NCBI GenBank assembly: GCA_947650285.1
Contig: CANTFL010000471.1
Span: 1 to 64,000 of the forward strand
Direction: 5' to 3'
DNA length: 64,000 bases
From: Hyaloperonospora brassicae
Taxonomy: Eukaryota > Oomycota > Peronosporomycetes > Peronosporales > Peronosporaceae
Below the pieces are notes generated by a model. That model made no database searches and was not told where the DNA came from. It was given only the letters and a program-made list of their open reading frames with translations. Numbering within the stretch: the stretch's first letter is position 1; the number at the start of each line of letters is the position of its first letter. Shown in pieces: positions 11,863 through 21,663 of the stretch. A program made the position numbers and the translations under genes.

Positions 11863-14157
11863 TCATTCCAAATAACGGCGCTTCACGGTAAGCCGACCAC
11901 TGTCAGGGTGAAGATACCCTCGTATTAAAAACCGACCAAATTGATTCTTACCCTTGCCAAGCACAATATAGCCGCTTGCTGCTCGTTCGTCACCGCCGTT
12001 TCCATCGCGCTCGAAGCACTGTGCACCCTCCTCCTCATCTTCTTCTTCACCGTCGGAAGGCATGGGCAAGAACTGCAAGTCTAGCTGACCTTCTTGAACC
12101 TTGACCAACGCGCCCTTCGACTGGCGCAACTTGAAATATCCTCCGTACTTGCCAGAGATAGGGCGCTTATCATCTTTGCGGCGAGACAGAGGCACGCGGG
12201 CGCGTGAAGTGTACTCGAACGGGCTCACACTCTCAACATTGTTAAAAGCTTCATCGCCAAAACCCCACGTTCCGTAAAAGCACGCGCGCCGATTATTCCG
12301 CACACAATATAAACCCTTGAGGATCGGGTCAGCTGCATCCGTCTCGAAAACCGCAAACTCTGGTGGAATGATGGGTTGTGCAAACTTCCACTTCGGTTTG
12401 TGCTGCATTTGAATTGGTTTTTCAAGTTCTGGCGAACGGACACGCTTTCGTTTCGTGTGCATTATCAGCTTGCGCGGGCTACTCTTTTCTTGTGCGCGAC
12501 GCTTTTTCGACCCATTACCGACGTGCCCATTACCTCGACAGCCCACACTGCTGACAAAAGGCGGTGCCGACAATGAACCAGATGATGACGAATCGGATGA
12601 TGATGACCCGGAGTACGACGAGCTGGAAGATGCAGAACCATGGCTGCTACTACTGTTGGAGCTGCTCTTGCTAGCAATTACCAACGTGTCTGCGCTATCG
12701 TCGCTGCACACGACCGCGGACTCCTTGAGACTTTGCGCAGAATTAGTGGGGGCAATCTTGTCATTCGAACCAGACGCATCATCGGCGGTCTCGTTAAAGA
12801 TATCGTCTGTGGTCTCAGCAATGACGTCAAATACGGACGGAATGTCTGCTGCAACCTCCTCGCCGTCATCGTCATCTCCATCAAACCACTGATACTCGTG
12901 GGTACTTGGTTCGTCCTCCTCAGCAACATCTTCGTTCTTACTGTGCGCGGGAAGCATGACGTGGTCGTCGCCTTCATATATATCAAGCAGTTCCATGGCT
13001 TCGTCAGCGCTAAGATGCGGCAGCAAAGGACTATCGGGTATTGTCGCAAGCTCTGCTACATCTGATGATCCCATTGCATTCACGCAAGTAACCACATCAT
13101 CCACTAAGCAGGCGACAATCTTGTCGAGTTCCTCTGTTATATGTATGCTCCGCCTATCCAACTCGATGACGGCCGCAGTACTATCAGGCAGGAGCGACCG
13201 ACCGTGATCGTATAAAGCACAACTTGCCAACTTGTCTTCGACAACCATCTCAACGTCCCGACTCTCACCGTCATCAAACACCGCTTCTGCCACTTGTTCC
13301 CTCGAAACACCGGCGCCAACGTCAGTTTCCAGCACAACCTCTGGCACATTAGGCAATGCAGTCGATTCTCTCTCGTCAGCCTTTTCCAACGCTTCCACGT
13401 CCGTGCCACTTGCCAACCGCGCTTCACCACATGACAACGCCTCGGCGTCCCCACCGACGTCAGTCGTTCCAAGGCCATTACTGTGCTTCTGACTGTCCTT
13501 GTCTGGCTTGCAGTCGCTTGCTACCAGCCGTTGTGAGCCACACTGCTTCTCTTCCTTAGCTTCAGCCTGCTCCACTCCCGTTGCAAGTTCATCCATAGTC
13601 TCTCGCACTGTATTTACACATATGTAGCCATCTACCGGCCATGACTCGACCACCAGTGCCTCCGCTTGTTGTTCCCCATCGTCCTTCGCCCCCGCGCTGG
13701 CTCCTGCTGTCGAAACGGCTCGTACAGATGCGACAGAAACGCCGCACCCAAAACGTGTATCCTCTCCACCTTCTGAGCCACTGCTGGGCGTCGCACGTGA
13801 CTTCTCCGTCGCGTGTCGCTCGTTTTCCGCCGTCGGTCGCTCGTTTTCCGCCGTCGGTCGCTCGTTTTCCGCCGTCGGTCGCTCGAATGGACTCCGTTCG
13901 CAGCCCTTTCGAACGCTCTGACTCGGCGACTCGGGCGTCGATGTCAGTACCACTTGGACCGACGCGTGTCCAACAGCATTGCGTTCCTGCGACATATGTA
14001 ATGACTGCCGCTGCTGCTCTGCCACGGGCGCCATGCACGCGGAGCTCCGTCCTCGGCCGACTCCCCGGACACTGCTACTCGCGCACTGCCAGTGTGTGGA
14101 CTCGTACTTAAGCGCGAACAATGCCAAGCGGACACGACACGTCTTAGTGGTCCACAT
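11863..14157 (-). CDS. Conserved-looking hypothetical protein, 764 aa
   Basis: A single uninterrupted frame. The N-terminal two thirds are low-complexity and acidic. They include three 7-residue repeats (RPTAENE) near residues 93-113 and a serine-rich run near residues 495-520. The C-terminal 180 residues look folded and are rich in aromatic residues ([15 protein letters not shown], then [13 protein letters not shown], and at the end [23 protein letters not shown]). A basic segment ([13 protein letters not shown]) before that domain could be a nuclear signal. I do not recognise the family. The pattern, disordered acidic tail plus compact domain with a polybasic stretch, suggests a nuclear protein, but this is inference. 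The start is uncertain: ATG at 14157 leaves only 99 bp to the divergent RPB10 start, while an internal ATG at 14034 (MAPVAEQ) leaves a more usual shared promoter. Confidence 0.8.
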   Translation of the reverse strand: MWTTKTCRVRLALFALKYESTHWQCASSSVRGVGRGRSSACMAPVAEQQRQSLHMSQERNAVGHASVQVVLTSTPESPSQSVRKGCERSPFERPTAENERPTAENERPTAENERHATEKSRATPSSGSEGGEDTRFGCGVSVASVRAVSTAGASAGAKDDGEQQAEALVVESWPVDGYICVNTVRETMDELATGVEQAEAKEEKQCGSQRLVASDCKPDKDSQKHSNGLGTTDVGGDAEALSCGEARLASGTDVEALEKADERESTALPNVPEVVLETDVGAGVSREQVAEAVFDDGESRDVEMVVEDKLASCALYDHGRSLLPDSTAAVIELDRRSIHITEELDKIVACLVDDVVTCVNAMGSSDVAELATIPDSPLLPHLSADEAMELLDIYEGDDHVMLPAHSKNEDVAEEDEPSTHEYQWFDGDDDDGEEVAADIPSVFDVIAETTDDIFNETADDASGSNDKIAPTNSAQSLKESAVVCSDDSADTLVIASKSSSNSSSSHGSASSSSSYSGSSSSDSSSSGSLSAPPFVSSVGCRGNGHVGNGSKKRRAQEKSSPRKLIMHTKRKRVRSPELEKPIQMQHKPKWKFAQPIIPPEFAVFETDAADPILKGLYCVRNNRRACFYGTWGFGDEAFNNVESVSPFEYTSRARVPLSRRKDDKRPISGKYGGYFKLRQSKGALVKVQEGQLDLQFLPMPSDGEEEDEEEGAQCFERDGNGGDERAASGYIVLGKGKNQFGRFLIRGYLHPDSGRLTVKRRYLE
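13817..13879 (-). repeat. Coding tandem repeat, three perfect 21-bp units
   Basis: Three perfect direct copies of a 21-bp unit inside the 764-residue gene encode three identical heptads in frame. The lack of any difference between copies points to recent slippage or expansion, and copy number is likely to vary between isolates. Confidence 0.9.
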
Positions 14158-14193
14158 AAAGCGGTGGCGGACCGACTTTCGTCCACTCGTTTT

Positions 14194-14204
14194 GCTTCAT
14201 TTGG
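14194..14204 (+). promoter_or_regulatory. Possible initiator of RPB10
   Basis: GCTTCATTTGG, about 55 bases before the RPB10 ATG, fits the pyrimidine-CA-pyrimidine initiator pattern of oomycete promoters. It lies in the short region shared with the divergent minus-strand gene. Confidence 0.35.
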
Positions 14205-14256
14205 CGCGCACCCAATCACTGGACGTCGCGGCTCACTCGGCGATTCACGAGCGGCG

Positions 14257-14475
14257 ATGATCGTGCCCGTGCGCTGCTTCACGTGCGGCAAAGTGCTGGC
14301 GAACAAGTGGGAGACGTACTTAGGTCTGCTGCGCGCCGACTACACTGAGCGCGACGCGCTGGACGAGCTGTCGCTCAAGCGCTACTGCTGTCGTCGGATG
14401 ATGCTCACGCACGTGGACCTCATCGAGAAGCTGTTGCATTACAATACGGGCGGTACGACACGTCGAGTGTGGTAA
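14257..14475 (+). CDS. RPB10: RNA polymerases I, II and III subunit RPABC5 (Rpb10), 72 aa
   Basis: A 72-residue protein that matches the RPB10 family over its whole length. The zinc site is complete: CFTCGK at residues 7-12 and the adjacent CC pair in RYCCRR near residues 44-49. It has the conserved VRCFTCGKV start and [13 protein letters not shown] near the end. Rpb10 is a small zinc-binding subunit common to the three nuclear polymerases and helps assemble the Rpb3/Rpb11 platform. The ATG at 14257 gives exactly the family length and no intron is needed. It is divergently paired with the hypothetical gene ending at 11863. Confidence 0.97.
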   Translation: MIVPVRCFTCGKVLANKWETYLGLLRADYTERDALDELSLKRYCCRRMMLTHVDLIEKLLHYNTGGTTRRVW

Positions 14476-14707
14476 ACAATTCCGTGTGTCTGTCTGTTGT
14501 AACATGTTCTGCTGTGGTTGGCGCACAGCGATTGAACGAGGCGACGATTGAGTGCGCGAGAGAGTGATCCAGTGGAGCCGACTATGAATATGGAGACCCG
14601 AAGAGCCACAGGCGCTCTTGTGACAGTATTATTCCCCCTTTAAAGCCATTCCAACATCCCCTTTACTACTACTACCACTCATTGAGCCGCGTTGTTGTCG
14701 CCTGTAC

Positions 14708-17700
14708 TCAGATGAAGACCAGCTTCTCGACAATGTCCTGCTCCTGGTCACGAGGTGCGTCGCTTCTAAGGAAGCCCCAGTGACGGAGGGTGCAAATTGC
14801 TCGAACGAAACGAGCTGTCATCGCCGTGTCGTCCACTTTCTTCCTCTCTATGGCTTTGCCTTTGCTCTCTCGTGCTGCATCAGCTTCTTCCCGTAGCTCC
14901 AGCGCAAAACTTTCGTACCACTCGGAAAGACTCAAGCTCGCACTTGCACTCTCTTGGTAAAACAAGAACGCAAGACCTACGTCATGAACCCACGAAGATT
15001 GAGTGTTTGCACCAAAGCGGCTCCCAGAGTCTTTGCCAATACCAGCTTCTTGCAGCACGTTGCGAAGATTGTCGTGGTACTCGAATCGCAGCCGTTCTTC
15101 CAATACGTTAGCGTCCGTCAACTTTGACCAACTTGCGACCAGCGCATCAGCACGAGATGCTCTATCGGGTGCTGACGGACGCAATAACGCAGATAAGAGT
15201 CGGCAAGTAAACGCAGTCACGAGCTCTCTTCGCAACGCTGCAAGCATCTTTGCGGGCGTCTTCTCGGCTCGTGCGTAAGCACAGAGCATAGCCAACTCAC
15301 GTAAAGTCCCTTCCAAGTCTTCTCCTTCGTCGTCATGCAAACCGAACACACGATACGAAGCATGCCAGTCCTCGATCATTCCCGAGAGCAAGGCCCATCT
15401 ACAGCTCTGCATTCGCCGCAGTACTTCCATATAGCGTGGTCCTTCGCCCAGTCTGCCTTCAAGCGCCAGAATCAAGTGTGTCACGGCCAGACCTCCCTCT
15501 TCACCGTGTTTTGCGTCCTTGCTACCATCAACGCGCACGTCCAGCCACGAGCAAGCAGAGCGAAAGCACTCCCATCCCAATCTCCAGCGAGCACGACGAC
15601 GACGTTCACGAAGCATTGCTGCCTCCAGGTCACTTAACCATTCGTTGTCGGTAGTTGTAGCACTGGACAAAGAGGGCATCACTCGCGATTCCAAGTCTTT
15701 CAGCTCCAACGCACTGCATGAAACAAGCCAAGACGTGAGCGCAGAGTCGGACCCAATAGCTCTTCCTTGTGCTTCACGCATAAAGTGCCGACGATGGTGC
15801 GTGATCCAACTTAAGACACGATACGGTAAAGGTGCAACATCAGCGGCTAACAAGATAGGAGACTCACCTGATGATGGCAAACCATCGATAGCCAAAGCCA
15901 GGAAACTCCACGGACAGCGTCTGAAGTGTGTGAACAGCAAGTAGCGCAGTGCAAGAAGGAGACGTGGGACGCTTGGCAACCGACGGTATCGGCTCGCAAT
16001 AGCTCGTACGATGTTGCCGCCAAGTGACAGCGGTAACTTTGCCTTCACAACCAGTGCCTCCAATATGTCGTTGAAGCACTTTCGAGAGTCAATGAGCGAG
16101 AAGAATTGCAGCTCGAGTCGGTTGGTCACACTCAAGTCTAAACGCCGTAAGGCTGGCGCAGTCGCTGAGGTCACTCCAATGACAAACCCCAACGTGCTAC
16201 TCGCCGCATTCATGTGATCCTTTTCTTCTTGCTGTCGAACGAAATGTGTCCAAATTTCCAAGAAATCACCAAACACTTGCTGCGAAAATGCTTCAAGTTG
16301 TTCAATACATAGCAGCAAAAACGACTGACGAGAAATTGGTATCGGACGTGACGCCAAGTTCTGTGTCTTAGCATCTCGCCTTAAATGGTAGTAATTCTCA
16401 TGATTAGACATCTCTTGCTTCAGTGATCTTCGCCGATCGTTCATTCCGGCTCGATCCATCGTGCATGCTTTCATATACGTCATATACCGACAATAGACAC
16501 GCTGCAGCATCAATGCCAATGCCATTTCCGTCGCACCAACATGGCCAGTGACGGGGTCGTTCGTATCATGTGCAACATTTAGCAACTTTGCTGCTATTTT
16601 CCGACACGCCCTGATCCGATGCTGCAGCCATGCCACTGCTTCGTCATAGCATGCAATCCTCTCAAACACCCCATTTTCCTCCTGGCCTTGTACTTCCTCC
16701 ACCCGGGCCAATGATTCTTCAAGTCGATCGCGCACCATCTCATCAAGCATTGCAATCCGCTCACCGCTCGCACTGCTATCAGCAGCAAGCGACACCAGCT
16801 CTTGGATATCCCGTCGTATCGTTGTCAGTAGCTTCGTCATCGTCCATCGTCCATAAGCCACCGACGCACGTCGTCGTTTCCTCTTCTTTTTCATGAACAT
16901 GCCGGCCTTCACCTCATCACCACTCCCTTCCGACGCAAAGCTCGCTTCCGAACATGAATCGTCGCGTACATAATCCTTTTCATCCACCTGCACCGTTTCA
17001 ACAGCACTGCCAGAACTCTTAGCTCGCTCTTGTCGAGTCAGCGGTCGACTGGTAATGTCGGCCGGTACCGACAATGCGTCGACTGACAGTAGATCGAAAG
17101 CCTCGACTTCAACTTGAACCCACTGGTGCTCCCGTTGCTTCGCTGCACAAAGCTTGGCGAGTTTTGCGGCCAGCCACTCAATTAGTCTCCGAGCACTGGT
17201 CACGTCACGAGGCACGACAACACACAGAGGAAACGTACGCCGTAATTTCTGCAGCAATGGCTCCACCCACAACTCACTTGATGTTGCATCGGTGCCAGTG
17301 ATCACTGCAGCTGTTGGGAACGCGTGAAACGACGGAAACAAAACAGGCGCATTTGGATCCCACAGTCGCCTTCGCGAAGCCGAAACTGCAGTCGAGTCGG
17401 CACGTGATGCGGACAATAGTGTGGAACCTGTTGCTGCGACCGCCAACTCGTTCGTCGCACAGTACTTGACAAAGAACCGCAGCACTTGGCAGAAACTCGT
17501 GTCGTTGGTCTGGAGTAGCAGCGCTTGCACGGATCGGCGCGCGTTCTCATAGGCAAAGTGGTAGGCGAGTTCTTGACACGCAGTGTACGCGATAGTGTCG
17601 GACCTGCACGGAGGGTCGGACAGTGGCAGCGAAGATGCTGGAAAGGCAAACGGGAACTCGGGCTGCGTCTCGTGACGTTCCGACGTGGAGCCCGCTGCCG

Positions 17701-17755
17701 TATGGTCGATGGGGTACTGAATGGATACGCCCGTGGCGAGAGGCGGTGTCTGCAT
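14708..17755 (-). CDS. ORC3: Origin recognition complex subunit 3, 1015 aa
   Basis: A long intron-free frame. Around residues 140-205 there is an AAA+-like segment (AAVITGTDATSSELWVEPLL). A polybasic linker (KKKRKRRRA) follows near residue 290. Around residues 478-575 comes the most typical ORC3 block: a helix SFLLLCIEQLEAFSQQVFGD, then FVIGVTSATAPALRRL and the F-S-L-I-D-S-R-K-C-F-N-D-I-L-E-A-L helix. The C-terminal half is helical, as expected of the ORC3 insert and winged-helix regions. ORC3 is part of the six-subunit complex that marks replication origins. At 1015 residues it is longer than the roughly 700 of animal ORC3, with extra length in the acidic and basic linkers. The ATG at 17755 precedes a proline-rich N-terminus. 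The gene converges with RPB10, whose stop is 232 bp away. Confidence 0.88.
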   Translation of the reverse strand: MQTPPLATGVSIQYPIDHTAAGSTSERHETQPEFPFAFPASSLPLSDPPCRSDTIAYTACQELAYHFAYENARRSVQALLLQTNDTSFCQVLRFFVKYCATNELAVAATGSTLLSASRADSTAVSASRRRLWDPNAPVLFPSFHAFPTAAVITGTDATSSELWVEPLLQKLRRTFPLCVVVPRDVTSARRLIEWLAAKLAKLCAAKQREHQWVQVEVEAFDLLSVDALSVPADITSRPLTRQERAKSSGSAVETVQVDEKDYVRDDSCSEASFASEGSGDEVKAGMFMKKKRKRRRASVAYGRWTMTKLLTTIRRDIQELVSLAADSSASGERIAMLDEMVRDRLEESLARVEEVQGQEENGVFERIACYDEAVAWLQHRIRACRKIAAKLLNVAHDTNDPVTGHVGATEMALALMLQRVYCRYMTYMKACTMDRAGMNDRRRSLKQEMSNHENYYHLRRDAKTQNLASRPIPISRQSFLLLCIEQLEAFSQQVFGDFLEIWTHFVRQQEEKDHMNAASSTLGFVIGVTSATAPALRRLDLSVTNRLELQFFSLIDSRKCFNDILEALVVKAKLPLSLGGNIVRAIASRYRRLPSVPRLLLALRYLLFTHFRRCPWSFLALAIDGLPSSGESPILLAADVAPLPYRVLSWITHHRRHFMREAQGRAIGSDSALTSWLVSCSALELKDLESRVMPSLSSATTTDNEWLSDLEAAMLRERRRRARWRLGWECFRSACSWLDVRVDGSKDAKHGEEGGLAVTHLILALEGRLGEGPRYMEVLRRMQSCRWALLSGMIEDWHASYRVFGLHDDEGEDLEGTLRELAMLCAYARAEKTPAKMLAALRRELVTAFTCRLLSALLRPSAPDRASRADALVASWSKLTDANVLEERLRFEYHDNLRNVLQEAGIGKDSGSRFGANTQSSWVHDVGLAFLFYQESASASLSLSEWYESFALELREEADAARESKGKAIERKKVDDTAMTARFVRAICTLRHWGFLRSDAPRDQEQDIVEKLVFI

Positions 17756-18482
17756 CTTGAGCTATTGGGGACGAACGAGCCGAGCGGAGCTGCGGTGGCC
17801 GTCGTCAGCCAATCCGGACGCGGCGATGCAGTCGGATTTGTACCCAATCAACGCATTGGAGAGCAAGAGACGGGGGGGAGGAAGACTTAAAAGAGGTGTC
17901 GAGCTGGAAGTGGCTAAGTACGAAGTACCGCTGGCTGGACCGAGCGAAGTACTATCGAGCGATTAGGACGTGAAAATCGAGAACACTTTGCATTGTTGGC
18001 GGTCGGTAATACTGTAGTAGCTGCCAGTATCTGTGTAAGCAATTCACACTGACGGTGTCACCACTTGCGAGTCGATTCTGCTGTGTGTGTGCATCGTGGG
18101 CACCAACAAGAGACTGCAATGAAAAGAGCAATTTTAGACAGCTATGACAGCTTTCACAGACACGAGAACATGATGCACCAACAGTGTAACATAATCATCG
18201 AAAGCATTGTTATTTGGTTAATCGAGGCAGCTACACTGCGAACCACTTTGTCGCTCGTCTCACGGCATCAGTAGCACGCACGACTTACAAACTCAACCGG
18301 TTTAGTTGCGGTGGTGGTGCTGCTGCTCACGGGCCTTTAGCTACAAGTCATGACAGCATGGAGTTAGCACACACTTCGTCCCTTCTTCGCCCAAGTTGGC
18401 ACGACGCGAAGGAGCCGATGACCAGGAGACCAAGCAGTGGACTGCATCCACCCACGTTTGTGGCAAAAGATACGCGGCATAT
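17756..18482. other. Intergenic between ORC3 start and RPS17 end
   Basis: About 730 bp holding the ORC3 promoter side and the RPS17 3' flank. I see no further gene. The plus-strand frames here are shadows. Confidence 0.6.
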
Positions 18483-18991
18483 TCAGCGACTTCCTCTCGT
18501 AGTGAGCTGCTTCTACAGCTCGCCACGAGAAAAAGCCGTTTCAATGGGTCCACCGGTTTGACCACATCCGTGTGGTCATCATCGGCTCCAGCATTGTCTT
18601 TCCAACTACACAAATGCAACAAAGCTCATCTTACCTGTGGCACGTGCACGCCGGCCAGCTTCAGGTCCAAGTGAGCGAGCAGGTCCTTCGTGTCGTTGTC
18701 GATCTCAATGTTCTCCGTGTCAATGGCCGACACCTCCGGCACAAAGTCCATGCGACGTTCTCGCTCTTCCTCCTGCAGCTTGAGCGAGATGCCACGCACC
18801 TGGCCGTGCTGGATGCGCTTCATGAGGTGCGTGATGTAGCCCGCGATCTTGTTGCGCATGCGCTTCGACGGGATGATGGCAACTTCATCGCACACACGTT
18901 TGTTCGTGTCGAAGTCGAGGGTGAGACGCGAGTAGTACTTCTCAATGATCTTGACGGCAGAGCCCTTCACGGTCTTGGTACGGACACCCAT
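18483..18991 (-). CDS. RPS17: 40S ribosomal protein eS17, two exons
   Basis: Exon 1 (18991 down to 18635, 119 residues) matches eS17 along its length: [19 protein letters not shown], then [29 protein letters not shown] and [15 protein letters not shown]. The frame then meets CAG/GTAAGA, a consensus 5' splice site. The best acceptor is GTAG at 18513, giving a 122-bp phase-0 intron and a 10-codon last exon (18512-18483) that adds KQLTTRGSR. Total about 128 residues, close to the 130-135 usual for eS17. Without splicing the protein would end two codons after the donor, which is also possible. eS17 sits in the small ribosomal subunit head/beak area. Exon 2 is inferred. Exon 1 is certain. Confidence 0.93.
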
Positions 18992-19032
18992 AGCTGCAGC
19001 TTCGGAACTCTATCAACAGGCAAATGCTTTCA

Positions 19033-19041
19033 GGAATGAGC
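19033..19041 (-). promoter_or_regulatory. Consensus oomycete initiator upstream of RPS17
   Basis: On the minus strand this reads GCTCATTCC, a perfect match to the first half of the oomycete core promoter. AGCATTTG follows 5 bases downstream, close to the FPR part. It lies about 45 bases before the RPS17 ATG. Confidence 0.65.
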
Positions 19042-19426
19042 AGCGCTCGAGACCAACCAACCGTGATGGCTACAACACTATCGGATTTATTTGCCAGGAG
19101 GTACCAGACTGTCATGACCGACTTTTGTACCATTTCACTCGATACAAGCACGAAGATGCGGAAATAGTGCGGCCGAGTCGTGAAGTGCGCCACACAAAGC
19201 ACGAGCCACTCGCTCGGTTTCAGCCACTTTGCTGGGTATAAAGATAGGACTGTCCGCACGACAAGAACACCTTCGTGGCTTCTTCACACACAATGCCACT
19301 CCAAAGTCAACACTTGGCGATATAAAAAATCATCTCTGTGTGCTCGAGCTTCACAAGCTAACGTACTGCTACTGCTGCTACTGCACGGATCCTGCCACTC
19401 CCCCGTGTGGAACTCGGCATCTCGCC

Positions 19427-20070
19427 CTATTCGTCGGCGTCATTCACCGTGACCAGTTCGTATTCAACGGCCGACACGTTGTTCTTCGTATTGATACTGA
19501 GAGGCGGGGCAGGCGTCGAGGCCACGGTGTCCGGATGCACCGACAATTTGCCCCATTGCGTCACGTTCAGCCGCATAAATCCGTTAAAGATGTCGGCGTT
19601 CGTATTGCGCAGAACCAGCACAAGGCCTTCCTTCAGCACGTCAATCTGATCTGCAGGGCATTAATCAATGCACTTAGCCACCAAATGCACTACCGCTACT
19701 GCAGCTACGTGTGCCTTTACCTTCGACACCGAAAGCACGTACCGTTTCTTGCGGTAAACGTGACGCATCCCGTCTCGTCGGCCAGCACGGCCTCGGCGAT
19801 GCGCGAGACGGTCCCGTCGTAGCGCTTCTTCTCGACCACAGGAGCGACAGAGACCACTTGCAGCACGAGATTGTGCCCGTGGGAACCGGGCGTCAAGTCC
19901 TGTACTTTCGCGTCTGTCCCCCATCAGAACACATTGGCAACAGAAAACGTGAGAACGGTCAATCAATCATCGACCGATCAATCGAATGGGAACTCCTCGT
20001 GACAAGACAGCAGTCGTCACGTACAGGTGGCGCGTCGGAGTGTCCGAGTTGGTTCGGTGGCAGCGGCCAT
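19427..20070 (-). CDS. OB-fold single-stranded nucleic acid-binding protein (SOSS-B/plant NABP-like), three exons
   Basis: Gene model: exon 1 20070-20025, exon 2 19913-19743, exon 3 19650-19427, total 146 residues. Introns of 111 and 92 bp begin GTACGT and end CAG, and both junctions keep the frame. The joined protein reads through a single OB-fold: KVQDLTPGSHGHNLV (strand 1), then AEAVLADETGCVTFTARN and DQIDVLKEGLVLVLRN, ending near VEYELV. This is the pattern of plant small OB-fold proteins (At4g28440-like) and animal SOSS-B (hSSB1/2), which bind ssDNA in damage repair or bind RNA. It lacks the long disordered tail of animal SOSS-B. No single exon would have shown the gene clearly. The identification rests on the spliced reading. 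Confidence 0.82.
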
Positions 20071-20752
20071 CTCGTCGGACGCGCTGTTCGTTTGCGGCTA
20101 AGTGCGGGACTGACAGCTGAAGAACTCACCACAAGTGACGACGTAGACGGCAGTCCAACAACGTCAATGAGCTCGAGACATCGCGTACCCCACGAGGAAA
20201 GATCGGCCAAGTCGGCGGCTGCTCATTGGACGAAATAGATACCGTCGCACGTGGTCGAGGAACCACTCGATGGGGAAGCGGACAGAAACGAGACACAACG
20301 AGGCGGCAATAATTGTGACAATGAGGATGTCGGTGTATAAACGGAGAACAGGCCGTGCCCGCAACGACACGACCGAGCGAGCGAGCGACAGTCAAGAAGA
20401 GCAAGCAATACAAATGGACGTACAACCCTAACTGACAACGAGAAGAACGAAGATACCCCCGGGACACACACGCAACCGCAGTGGCAACCGCAACGGACGA
20501 GTCCAAACGCCGCCATCCCGACCCGGCAAAGCAGCAAGAACCTTGCTCGAGCACTCACGCTTGTTCACATCGACGCAATCACCGCGTCGTCGATGCTGCA
20601 TTGATGTGCCGTGGTCTCCGTTACCTCGACCTCGATCTCGCGATCGACCAAAAGGCCGCTGTGCATCGTCACTGCACCGTCTTTCACAATGTCCTCCAGC
20701 TTTATCTTGCTTGATGCCCGCAATTCAGCGCCAGCAACGTGTTGTGCGTCAG
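20071..20752. other. Intergenic, with an acidic downstream frame of the next gene
   Basis: 20071-20560 has no supported gene. On the minus strand, about 20790-20565 carries a coding-like frame (VQVDVLHELTDAQHVAGAELRAS... DREIEVEVTE) one frame away from exon 2 of the CSRNP-like gene and directly after its GAG/GAA tract. It may be the true C-terminus of that gene. Confidence 0.45.
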
Positions 20753-21663
20753 TCAACTCGTGCAGTACATCCACTTGCACCTCCTCCTCTTGCTCTCCCT
20801 CTTCGTCTTCTCCTTCTTCTCCTTCTTCTCCTCCTCCATCTTCTTCTCCTCTTCGTCCTCATCATCTTCAACGTCCTCGTCCTCGACGACGTACATAAAA
20901 GAATAGTCAATCTCATTCGACTCGCGTCGATGCTGGATAATCGCGTTCACCTCAGCCTCGACCGAAGCAATCGCAGGCTCATCGCATCCTGCGTTGTTCA
21001 AAATGATCTCACGCTCTTGCGGGTCTAAATAGCCCTCTTCCATGTAGTTCTGCCGTCCGACACGCCTGTTCACACACCGTCAATCACGCCACACACACAC
21101 TATATCCAGTATCAATACAAGTCGTCAAACAACTACCCCCTCGCACTCTTCGGCAATCCAGCAGTCCAACGGGCAGCGTCCACCACGTACTCGTCTGCTC
21201 GTTCCATCTCAAACGAATCCAATCGACGTCGAGATCGAGATCGCTCGTTCAGGGACAGCCCCACGGGCACGCCGCCCGACGTGATGCTCGTAGTGTACAC
21301 CGTCGGCTCAAACTCGACAATGTCTGCACACTCGAAAAACACGCGTCTCCGCTTGTTACCAGATCGTGGCTCTACTGCAGCGCCTGCACAGCTCTCGTGC
21401 GACACGCCCACAACTTGTTCACGGACATTCTCCTTGTCGTCGTCGTCCCGTTCCTCGTCAATCCCCACGTCCAGACGCACGTCTGTACCGCGTCCGAGAC
21501 TCAGTAAATCAGCGGCAGAGCTCGTGGGGCTGTCCGAGTCCGTCCCCAGCGAATCCTTTGCCGCGTCGATCGATACGCCCACGCGAACGCTCTGACTGCC
21601 TGCGGACAGCGCCACTGGCGCATCGGTGCACGCGGGGGGCGACGAGCAGACGATTGTGGTCAT
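20753..21663 (-). CDS. CSRNP-like nuclear protein, two exons
   Basis: Exon 1 runs from the ATG at 21663 to 21137 and exon 2 from 21065 onward. The 71-bp intron (GTAGTT...CAG) joins in frame to give KSARGRVGRQNYMEEGY. Exon 1 has an acidic, serine-rich N-terminus, then RRRVFFECADIVEFEP...TSGGVPVGLS, which resembles the CSRNP N-terminal domain of cysteine/serine-rich nuclear proteins (transcription regulators in animals). The LDSFE and QNYMEEGYLDPQER segments continue that pattern. Exon 2 ends in an E/K-rich run and a stop at 20753, but a better-looking frame continues on the other side of the purine tract (see findings). A longer frame extends upstream to 21996, but the sequence before 21663 reads like 5' leader. 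Family assignment is moderate and the gene model is good apart from the 3' end. Confidence 0.6.

Noticed and set aside
12455..14111. Plus-strand frames of 140-156 codons across the 764-residue gene
   Set aside because: They are antisense shadows of serine- and glutamate-rich codons in the minus-strand gene.
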